From positions 1-5,700 of the forward strand of contig SKIE01000351.1 in assembly GCA_007116585.1 (NCBI GenBank): a stretch of 5,700 bases of DNA, given 5' to 3'. This stretch comes from Wenzhouxiangella sp. GTDB taxonomy: Bacteria > Pseudomonadota > Gammaproteobacteria > Xanthomonadales > Wenzhouxiangellaceae. Shown one piece after another: positions 1 to 5,700 of this stretch (its first letter is position 1; each line of letters opens with the position of its first letter). The notes under the pieces were generated by a model. It had not been told where the DNA came from, ran no database searches, and saw only the letters and a list, made by a program, of their open reading frames with translations. The position numbers and the translations under genes are program-made.

Positions 1-786
1 CGCGCCCGTCTCAACCAGGCCCGTGCCGACCAGGCCGAGGCCGAATCCAGCCTGGACGATGCCGAGCGGCAGTTCGAGCGGATCGAGTCGCTGCACGAGC
101 GCGGCGTGGCGACGCAGGCCGAGTTCGACAATGCGCGCAATGCCCTGGCTGCAGCCCGGGCGCGACTGAATCGCGCCGAGGCCGCCGTTGCCGAGGCCGC
201 CGAACAGTTGGACTACACCCGCATCACCGCGCCCTACAGCGGCATCGTGACGGCCCGCCACGTCGAAATGGGTGAATCCGTGGCGCCCGGCACGCCGCTG
301 ATCAGTGGCTTCTCGCTGGAAGAGCTGCGCGTGGTGGTGTCGATTCCGCAGCAGTTCGCTGCACTGGCGCGACGGGAACGGCGGGCCGAGGTCACGCTTG
401 ACGACGGGCGCGTGCTGTCGACCGGGCGGATGACCTTTTTCCCCTATGCCGACGCCGAGACCCACACCTTCCGCGTGCGCATGGCGCTGGAGGAACCCGG
501 CGGCACCTTGTTTCCGGGCATGCTGGTTCGGGTCGGCGTGCCGGTGGTCGAGCGCGAGGCCCTGTTGATCCCCGAGTCGGCTCTGTTCCGACGCGGCGAG
601 CTGCGCGCGGTGTACGTTATCGACGATCAGGACCGACCGCGGCTTCGTCAGGTACGTATCGGCAGCCGCGTGGACGGTCGGCTGGAAGTGCTGGCCGGGC
701 TGGATGAGGGCGAGCGCATTGCTTCGGATCCGCGCCAGGTTTTTGCCGAGGCCGCTGAAGGCCGTCAGCAGGGCAGCCGTCCTTGA
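1..786 (+). CDS. RND efflux periplasmic adaptor subunit (membrane fusion protein, HlyD/AcrA type), 5' end outside window
   Basis: Periplasmic adaptor that links an RND pump to an outer-membrane channel. The reading frame is open from base 1, so only the last 261 residues are seen; the signal peptide or membrane anchor and the first half of the lipoyl domain lie upstream. Visible residues 1-70 are Ala/Arg/Glu-rich heptad-like helix (second half of the coiled-coil hairpin, with a turn near LHERGVATQAEF). Residues 74-83 read RITAPYSGIV, the hallmark return strand of the lipoyl/barrel-sandwich domain, followed by a GESV.PGTPL segment. A beta-barrel domain follows (about 105-185, ending near FPGMLVRVGVPV), then a membrane-proximal segment from LIPESALF. 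The GTG at 106 is internal, because homology-like sequence continues upstream of it. The stop codon overlaps the start of the RND permease, so the two are almost certainly translated together. Family call is secure; the exported substrate cannot be told. Confidence 0.93.
   Translation, partial: RARLNQARADQAEAESSLDDAERQFERIESLHERGVATQAEFDNARNALAAARARLNRAEAAVAEAAEQLDYTRITAPYSGIVTARHVEMGESVAPGTPLISGFSLEELRVVVSIPQQFAALARRERRAEVTLDDGRVLSTGRMTFFPYADAETHTFRVRMALEEPGGTLFPGMLVRVGVPVVEREALLIPESALFRRGELRAVYVIDDQDRPRLRQVRIGSRVDGRLEVLAGLDEGERIASDPRQVFAEAAEGRQQGSRP
767..773 (+). promoter_or_regulatory. Candidate ribosome binding site for the RND permease
   Basis: The purine-rich stretch AGCAGGG ends 9 bases before the TTG at 783, inside the adaptor coding sequence. 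It is only a partial match to the Shine-Dalgarno consensus, so translational coupling through the overlapping stop and start codons probably contributes as well. Confidence 0.35.
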
Positions 787-3700
787 GCGATCGACCCTCG
801 ACTCTGGGCGTTTCCGGGCGCATCGCGCGGGCGTTTCAGGACGCGCACGTCACCCCGCTGCTGGCCCTTGTCGGCCTGCTGGCCGGGCTGATTATCGTCA
901 TCATCACGCCCAAGGAAGAGGAGCCGCAGATTGATGTCACCATGGCTGACGTCATCGTGGCCTTCCCGGGCGCCAGCGCGCAGCAGGTCGAAAGCCTGGT
1001 GGCCACGCCGGGCGAGCGCATCCTCGACGAGATCGAAGGCGTCGAGCACATCTATTCCATGTCGACCCACGGCTCGGCGGTGATCACGGTGCAATTCGAG
1101 GTCGGCATTCCGCGCCAGGAGGCGCTGGTGCGGCTTTACAACCAGGTCTGGTCGCATCAGGACTGGTTCCCGGAAGATCTCGGCGCCGGGCCACCGGTGG
1201 TCAAACCGCTGGGCATCGACGATGTGCCGATTCTGAGCCTGACTCTGTATGACCCGACCGGGCGGCAAAGCAGCGAGGACCTGACCCGCCTGGCCCGCGC
1301 GCTGGAGGTCGAGCTCAAGCGCGTGTCCGGCACGCGCGACGTCTACACCATCGGTGCGGTGCCGGATCGGGTCGACGTGCATTTCGACCCGGCCCTGCTG
1401 GCCGGATATGGTCTGAGCGCAACCGATTTGAGCGAGGCGGTGCGCGCGGCCAACGTGGGCGGCGAGGAAACCCGCATCACTCGCGATGGCGTGTCCATTC
1501 CGATCGAGCCCGGCACGCCGCTGAGCGAGGTCGACGTCATCGGTCGACTCGTGGTGGGCATGCGCGACGGCGCGGCCGTCCACTTGAGCGACGTGGCCAG
1601 CATTCAGCGCGGCGATACCGTGCCCGACGCCATGGTCCAACTGGGCTTCGGCCCCGGTGCTGAACACGGCAACGGCCAGGTGTTTCCGGCGGTGACCGTG
1701 GCAGTCGCCAAGAAACCGGGAGAGAACGCAGTGGTCATCGCCGATGCGGTCCAGGAGCGCGTCGAGATGCTCAGGGGCCGAGTCATTCCCGACGACACCA
1801 GTGTGCTGGTCACGCGCGATTACGGCAAGACCGCCGGCGACAAATCGCGCAAGCTGATCACAGACCTGGTCATGGCGACTTTTTCCGTGGTGCTGCTGGT
1901 GCTGGCCGCGATGGGCTGGCGCCAGGCCCTGATTGTTGGCCTGTCGGTGGTGGTTACGCTGTTGCTGACCCTGGTCTTTTCCTGGGCCTGGGGCTTCACG
2001 CTCAACCGGGTCTCGTTGTTTGCCCTGATTTTCTCGATCGGCATCCTGGTCGACGATGCCATTGTCATCGTGGAAAACATCAGCCGCCGGCTGCGCGTCA
2101 CCGGCCGCTCGCTGCGCGAAGTCATCCCGGCCGCGGTCGACGAGGTTGGTACGCCGACCATCATGGCGACACTGACCGTGATCGCCGCCCTGCTGCCGAT
2201 GGCTTTCGTGACTGGCCTGATGGGGCCGTACATGAGCCCGATCCCGATCAACGCCTCGGCCGGGATGGTGATCTCGCAGATTGTCGCTTTTGCCCTGGCG
2301 CCGTGGCTGGCGGTGCGCCTGCTGCGCCAGGAAAAGGGCGCAGCTTCCGACGGCGACGGTGCGTCGGCCGCGCGCGGGGTCAACAAGCACGTGCTGCGGT
2401 TCTTCCGCCGGCTGCTCACGCCGTTTCTGGGCGCAAACGCCTGGCGCCGCCGCGGCCTGGCGGTCGGCGTGATTGCTCTGACCCTGGCGGTTGCGTCGCT
2501 GCCGGTGTTTACGCTGGTGGTGCTCAAGATGCTGCCGTTCGACGACAAGTCGGAGTTCCAGGTCGTGATCGACATGCCGGAACACACGCCGGTCGAACAA
2601 ACCCTGCGCGTGCTGACCGAAATGGGCCAGTTCCTGGAAGGCGTCGATGAGGTTGCCAACTGGCAGGCCTATGCAGGTACGGCCGCACCCATCAACTTCA
2701 ACGGCCTGGTGCGGCAGTACTACCTGCGCGACCAGCCCTGGCAGGGCGATCTGCAGGTCAACCTGATCGAAGACCGGGATCGTCAGTCGCACGACATCGC
2801 GCTCGAGTTGCGCGCGCCGCTGACCGAGATTGGCCAGCGATTCGGCGCGGCGGTCAAGATCGTCGAAGTGCCGCCCGGGCCGCCGGTGCTCTCACCCGTG
2901 GTGGCCGAGGTCTACGGGCCCGACCACGAGACCCGCAACGCGCTGGCTCAGGAACTGGCCGAGCGTATGCGCGGCATTGACGGCCTGGTCGATATCGACA
3001 CCACGGTGGTGGCGCCGATGGAACGCTGGCAGGTCGAGGTTGACCGCGCCCGCGCCGCGCGTCTGGGCGTGAGCCAGGCGCAGGTGGTCGAAGTGCTCGA
3101 AACCGCGCTGGGCAACCGCAACGTGAGCTACCTGCACGATGCCTATGCCAAACACCCTGTGCCGATCCGGATTCTGCTGGAGGAAGGCAAGAAAGCCCAG
3201 CAGGCTGTGCTGCAGTCGCTGACGGTCCGAAATGATGAAGGCGCGTTGATCCGCCTGGCCGAGATCGTGCGCTTCGAGCCTTCGGACTGGCCCGGCGTGA
3301 TCCACCACAAGAACCTGCTGCCGGTCACCTACGTGACCGCTGATATGGCAGGAGCCATCGACTCGCCGCTGTACGGCATGTTCCGGTTGGCTGCCGAGCT
3401 GCGCCGCGACGATGACGGGCCGGATCAGTATTTCATTCGCCAGCCCGACTGGCCTGATCGGCCGGCGCTGAAGTGGGACGGTGAATGGCAGATCACCTAC
3501 GAGACCTTCCGCGACATGGGTTTGGCTTACGCGGTCGGGGTGTTCGCCATCTTCCTGCTGCTGGTCGCGCAGTTCCGCGCCTACGGCATGCCGCTGATCG
3601 TGATGGCGCCCATTGCGCTGACCCTGATCGGCATCATGCCGGGCCATGCCATTCTGGGCAACGAGTTCACCGCCACCAGCATGATTGGCATGATTGCCCT

Positions 3701-4007
3701 GGCCGGCATCATCGTGCGCAACTCCATTCTGCTGGTGGTGTTCATTCGCCAATTGCTGGAAGAGGGCAAGTCGCTGGACGAGGCGGTGATTCTGGCCGGC
3801 GCGGTGCGGATCAAGCCGATTGCGCTGACCGCCATTTCCGCCATGGTCGGGGCGGCCTTTATCCTGACCGACCCGATCTTCAATGGACTGGCGATTTCAC
3901 TGATCTTCGGCCTGGCGGTCTCCACACTGCTGACTGTGCTGGTGATTCCGCTGTTGTACTATTCGTTCATCGGCGAACGAGAGGTGGCTCACCTGCGACG
4001 CCGCTGA
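783..4007 (+). CDS. RND family efflux transporter permease (AcrB/ACR_tran superfamily)
   Basis: Inner-membrane proton-driven exporter, 1074 residues, slightly longer than AcrB (1049). The RND layout of two repeats is clear: TM1 about residues 23-42, a large periplasmic loop to about 355, TM2-TM6 about 360-512, a cytoplasmic linker, TM7 about 558-580, a second periplasmic loop to about 910, then TM8-TM12 about 914-1065. TM4 carries the proton-relay pair D424-D425 in GILVDDAIVIVEN. TM10 has R979-N980 where AcrB has K940-N941, and TM11 has T1016 in ALTAIS, matching AcrB T978. After TM1 comes PKEEEPQID and the FPGAS segment typical of drug-type (HAE-like) RND pumps; no heavy-metal (CzcA/CusA) signature is evident. 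The TTG start is chosen because it gives a short cytoplasmic N-terminus before TM1 and overlaps the adaptor stop by 4 bases (TTGA). The adaptor is directly upstream and no outer-membrane channel is visible. Subfamily and substrate are unresolved. Confidence 0.95.
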   Translation: MSDRPSTLGVSGRIARAFQDAHVTPLLALVGLLAGLIIVIITPKEEEPQIDVTMADVIVAFPGASAQQVESLVATPGERILDEIEGVEHIYSMSTHGSAVITVQFEVGIPRQEALVRLYNQVWSHQDWFPEDLGAGPPVVKPLGIDDVPILSLTLYDPTGRQSSEDLTRLARALEVELKRVSGTRDVYTIGAVPDRVDVHFDPALLAGYGLSATDLSEAVRAANVGGEETRITRDGVSIPIEPGTPLSEVDVIGRLVVGMRDGAAVHLSDVASIQRGDTVPDAMVQLGFGPGAEHGNGQVFPAVTVAVAKKPGENAVVIADAVQERVEMLRGRVIPDDTSVLVTRDYGKTAGDKSRKLITDLVMATFSVVLLVLAAMGWRQALIVGLSVVVTLLLTLVFSWAWGFTLNRVSLFALIFSIGILVDDAIVIVENISRRLRVTGRSLREVIPAAVDEVGTPTIMATLTVIAALLPMAFVTGLMGPYMSPIPINASAGMVISQIVAFALAPWLAVRLLRQEKGAASDGDGASAARGVNKHVLRFFRRLLTPFLGANAWRRRGLAVGVIALTLAVASLPVFTLVVLKMLPFDDKSEFQVVIDMPEHTPVEQTLRVLTEMGQFLEGVDEVANWQAYAGTAAPINFNGLVRQYYLRDQPWQGDLQVNLIEDRDRQSHDIALELRAPLTEIGQRFGAAVKIVEVPPGPPVLSPVVAEVYGPDHETRNALAQELAERMRGIDGLVDIDTTVVAPMERWQVEVDRARAARLGVSQAQVVEVLETALGNRNVSYLHDAYAKHPVPIRILLEEGKKAQQAVLQSLTVRNDEGALIRLAEIVRFEPSDWPGVIHHKNLLPVTYVTADMAGAIDSPLYGMFRLAAELRRDDDGPDQYFIRQPDWPDRPALKWDGEWQITYETFRDMGLAYAVGVFAIFLLLVAQFRAYGMPLIVMAPIALTLIGIMPGHAILGNEFTATSMIGMIALAGIIVRNSILLVVFIRQLLEEGKSLDEAVILAGAVRIKPIALTAISAMVGAAFILTDPIFNGLAISLIFGLAVSTLLTVLVIPLLYYSFIGEREVAHLRRR
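3979..3987 (+). promoter_or_regulatory. Shine-Dalgarno-like GAGAGGTGG near the 3' end of the permease gene
   Basis: This is the best anti-16S match near the start of the next gene, but it ends 20 bases before the TTG at 4008 and 44 before the TTG at 4032. Both gaps are longer than usual. It may be only coding sequence of the permease (residues around EREVAH). It is listed because the start of the downstream gene is otherwise unsupported. Confidence 0.2.
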
Positions 4008-4649
4008 TTGGCTCATCCTGGCGTCGCCTGCTTGTTTGAATCAAAAGCTCGTTTCCTGTTGAGTGTGTGCCCGCTGCTGGCGGCTGCTGCCGTGTTTCAT
4101 GGCCCGGCAGTTGCGGCTGACCGTACCGACCAGACCGGACAATGGCATGTGGCCGTCTACGGCGGTCAGGCGGCCAAGGAGCGCATGCTTGATATTCTGA
4201 CCCGCTACAACACGGGCTTTCGCGACGCCTGGCTGGTCGCGGTCGCGCCGGGCATGGTCTGGCGCGAGCATCCGCGCTGGCGCCAGGAGTTCGAAGGCCA
4301 GGTGGTGCGGCACTTCGGTGATCAGAATCACTGGGAGTTCAACGCCGCCTGGGTGGCGCGCTGGATGCAGTTTCCCTGGGATCATCACCTCGACACCCGC
4401 GCCGGCCTGGGCTTAGGCGTCTCCTGGGCGACCGAGATCCCCGAGATCGAACCCAGAGCGAAGCTTGACGAAGGCGAAAGCGCCCGCCTGCTGGGCTATG
4501 TCGCCATTGAGCTTGAGTTCGCGCCGCCGCGCGACAGCGACTGGTCAGGTTTTGTCCGCCTGCATCACCGCTCGGATGCCTTCGGCCTGTTCCACGATCA
4601 GCGCGGTGGCTCGAACTTCATCACCTTGGGCCTGCGTCGGCGCCTGTAG
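4008..4649 (+). CDS. Secreted outer-membrane beta-barrel protein, PagL-like (acyloxyacyl hydrolase / lipid A deacylase candidate)
   Basis: 213 residues if started at the TTG directly after the permease stop. An in-frame TTG at 4032 would give a cleaner signal peptide (MFESKARFLLSV...), so the true start is uncertain. From the upstream start, residues 11-36 form a signal peptide with charged residues K13 and R15, a hydrophobic core, and a likely cleavage site AVA-AD after residue 36. The mature part, about 177 residues, has alternating aromatic/polar strands fitting a small outer-membrane barrel (for example HWEFNAAWVARWMQF and GYVAIELEF). The C-terminus has RLHHRSDAFGLF followed by GGSNFITLGLR. 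The H187-x-S189 pair resembles the catalytic His-x-Ser of PagL, which removes a lipid A acyl chain. The PagL glutamate expected about 12 residues later is not there (G201); D190 and D197 are nearby acids. The last residue is Leu rather than the usual Phe. Secreted barrel: fairly sure. PagL-type activity: tentative. Its position suggests co-transcription with the RND pump. Confidence 0.72.
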   Translation: MAHPGVACLFESKARFLLSVCPLLAAAAVFHGPAVAADRTDQTGQWHVAVYGGQAAKERMLDILTRYNTGFRDAWLVAVAPGMVWREHPRWRQEFEGQVVRHFGDQNHWEFNAAWVARWMQFPWDHHLDTRAGLGLGVSWATEIPEIEPRAKLDEGESARLLGYVAIELEFAPPRDSDWSGFVRLHHRSDAFGLFHDQRGGSNFITLGLRRRL

Positions 4650-4655
4650 GTAACT

Positions 4656-5700
4656 TCAGGGCCGCAGTTGGCAGTGCGCCAGCTCGGTCTGATCGATCAC
4701 GGCGCGGGCCTGCCCGTTGTCGCTGACAAACATCAGGTCAACTTCCTCAAACCGCTCGCCGGTTTCGGTCTCGACCCGGTCAAGCACATGGACAAAGTCT
4801 CCCCAGTGCAGGGCGGCATGGGCCGGTCCCAAGTGGACACTCAGCGTTTCGCCGGCGCAGTCGTAGGTACGGGTCTCCACGCTGTGCGGCTCGCTCGCGT
4901 GGAGGAAGGGGCGGAAAGCGGCCAGCGAGCCGTCATGCTCGGCAGGCTCCAGTTCCAACAAGTGCGTCATCAGCGCGTACAGATCTACCGCTCGCATGGC
5001 CGGGCTGCGGCTGCCGGGCGCAAACGCCGGTCCGTGCGCGACCAGACCGCCGTGCATTTCACGCAGCGCCGGATCCCAGCCATGCATGCCATAAAGTGAG
5101 AACTGGCGACGGCCGGCCATATGCGGCCGGTTGGAGATCATCCATTCCAGGTCGGCCTCGGCCAGGACGTCGGGCACCCGATGGTGCGAGCCGAAGCGGT
5201 AGCGCGCCGGGATATCGTCACGGGCCCAGACGCGCATGTTGGGATGGGCACCGTCGAGTGCTGCGACGATGTCGTCCACGTCTGTGTCGGTGGCCCAGAT
5301 CTGCGCCGCCGGCCCCCAATCCGAGACCCTCACCTTACTCAGGTCCAGATATTCATCGAGCATGATGTAGCGGTCGAAGTCGACCCAGCTCATGCCGTGA
5401 TCGGAAACCAGGATGATGTTCATATCGTCGAACAGGCCCCGCTCATCAAGCCCGTCGAACAGGATGCCCAGATGATGATCCACGTCGACCAGAGCGTCGC
5501 GCACCGGCTCGGCCCGGGGGCCGTGGCGGTGGCCCATGGAATCGACCGCGCTGAAGTACAGGGTCAGCAGGGTTGGTCGTTCTTCGGCCGGTTTGTCCAT
5601 CCACTCAAGAGTCGTTTCCACTCGTTCCAGGTGTGGCACGTCGTTGGAGTAGAGCTTCCAGTAGCTGGGGCGAACGCCGTGGATGCGCGCTTCTGATCCC
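4656..5700 (-). CDS. Nucleotide pyrophosphatase/phosphodiesterase (NPP) family alkaline phosphatase superfamily protein with C-terminal MliC-like domain, 5' end outside window
   Basis: Metal-dependent hydrolase of phosphodiester or pyrophosphate bonds, probably exported. 347 residues are visible, and the frame stays open to the window edge. It begins GSEARIHGVRPSYWKLY, a conserved internal NPP segment, so the GTG at 5637-5639 is internal. The N-terminal part, with the signal peptide, first metal-binding Asp and nucleophile Thr, is missing. Visible metal ligands, compared with the Xanthomonas NPP, are D53 and H57 (DSMGH), D100-H101 (SDHGM) and H206 (GMHGWDP); then MHGGLVAHGPAF and VDLYALMTHLLEL close the catalytic domain near residue 250. 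A further segment, residues about 278-345, starts YDC and ends HCQL and resembles the MliC lysozyme-inhibitor family (see separate entry). The gene converges on the barrel gene with a 6-base gap and so belongs to a different transcript. NPP family: confident. The natural substrate (nucleotides, glycerophosphodiesters or other) cannot be told. Confidence 0.93.
   Translation of the reverse strand, partial: GSEARIHGVRPSYWKLYSNDVPHLERVETTLEWMDKPAEERPTLLTLYFSAVDSMGHRHGPRAEPVRDALVDVDHHLGILFDGLDERGLFDDMNIILVSDHGMSWVDFDRYIMLDEYLDLSKVRVSDWGPAAQIWATDTDVDDIVAALDGAHPNMRVWARDDIPARYRFGSHHRVPDVLAEADLEWMISNRPHMAGRRQFSLYGMHGWDPALREMHGGLVAHGPAFAPGSRSPAMRAVDLYALMTHLLELEPAEHDGSLAAFRPFLHASEPHSVETRTYDCAGETLSVHLGPAHAALHWGDFVHVLDRVETETGERFEEVDLMFVSDNGQARAVIDQTELAHCQLRP
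4665..4865 (-). other. MliC-like (C-type lysozyme inhibitor) domain at the C-terminus of the NPP protein
   Basis: About 67 residues after the phosphatase domain, joined by a short linker. The segment starts TYDCAGETLSVHLG and ends ELAHCQL. It shows the MliC-family pattern as I know it: an opening Y-x-C strand, short beta strands, a central [ST]-G-x-[RK]-[YF] element (here TGERF), a later x-G-x-A strand (NGQARAVID) and a closing Cys. The two cysteines (visible residues 281 and 343) could form the family disulfide. The Ser and Lys that contact lysozyme in MliC are replaced by Thr and Asn here, so inhibitory activity is doubtful. The match is by eye only. Confidence 0.5.

Noticed and set aside
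106..108. GTG considered as the start of the adaptor gene.
   Set aside because: The frame is open upstream to base 1 and encodes coiled-coil sequence typical of adaptors; starting here would remove the signal/anchor and half the lipoyl domain.
765..2792. A long open frame on the minus strand (675 codons) opposite the first part of the RND permease, with a His/Gln/Arg-rich product.
   Set aside because: It lies antisense to a clearly conserved RND coding sequence. Its odd composition (His, Gln, Arg, Asp rich, no domain pattern) is what the GC-rich codon bias of the sense gene creates on the other strand.
2892..3752. A second minus-strand open frame (286 codons) opposite the permease's second periplasmic loop.
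   Set aside because: It has the same His/Gln-rich shadow composition, with no recognisable motif or start signal; the plus-strand frame encodes conserved RND sequence throughout.
4056..4080. Cysteine 21 of the barrel protein considered as a lipobox (lipoprotein) site.
   Set aside because: The residues before it, LLSV, lack the Gly/Ala/Ser at the -1 position of a lipobox, and a standard AVA-AD signal peptidase I site follows.
4643..4660. A short inverted repeat, CCTG...CAGG, spanning the convergent gap, considered as a bidirectional terminator.
   Set aside because: The stem is only 4 base pairs with mismatches beyond it and no T-tract follows on either strand, so it is too weak to call.
5121..5696. 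A plus-strand open frame (191 codons) opposite the NPP gene.
   Set aside because: The minus-strand frame contains conserved metal-ligand motifs, while this frame has no recognisable domain and is explained by codon bias.

Overview
The window is gene-dense, GC-rich DNA with no stretch of more than a few bases outside a gene. It holds four genes, two of them cut by the window edges. Codon use (strong G/C third positions), a Gram-negative envelope gene set (RND efflux parts, an outer-membrane barrel) and a Xanthomonas-type nucleotide pyrophosphatase/phosphodiesterase all point to a high-GC gammaproteobacterium. A Xanthomonadales or Wenzhouxiangella/Chromatiales-like bacterium is my best guess, but no marker gene in the window can settle it.

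Plus strand, 1-4649: a tight three-gene run. (1) The C-terminal 261 residues of an RND periplasmic adaptor (membrane fusion protein). (2) A full-length RND inner-membrane permease of 1074 residues, whose TTG start overlaps the adaptor stop codon (TTGA). (3) A small secreted protein that looks like an outer-membrane beta-barrel and ends in a motif resembling the PagL lipid A deacylase active site. Its earliest possible start, a TTG, directly abuts the permease stop codon. The first two genes form a classic adaptor-plus-pump unit driven by the proton gradient. The third may be co-transcribed and places an outer-membrane protein, possibly an envelope-lipid modifying enzyme, beside the pump. No outer-membrane channel (TolC/OprM type) is visible; it could lie upstream or elsewhere.

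Minus strand, 5700-4656: a convergent gene, open at its 5' end, encoding an alkaline phosphatase superfamily enzyme of the nucleotide pyrophosphatase/phosphodiesterase (NPP) family. Its metal-ligand motifs from the middle and end of the catalytic domain are visible. It appears to carry an extra C-terminal domain of about 68 residues that resembles the MliC lysozyme-inhibitor fold, with a matched pair of cysteines. This apparent fusion is the most interesting point in the window. The two convergent genes are separated by only 6 bases, with no convincing terminator.

No RNA genes, CRISPR arrays, insertion sequences or long repeats were seen.
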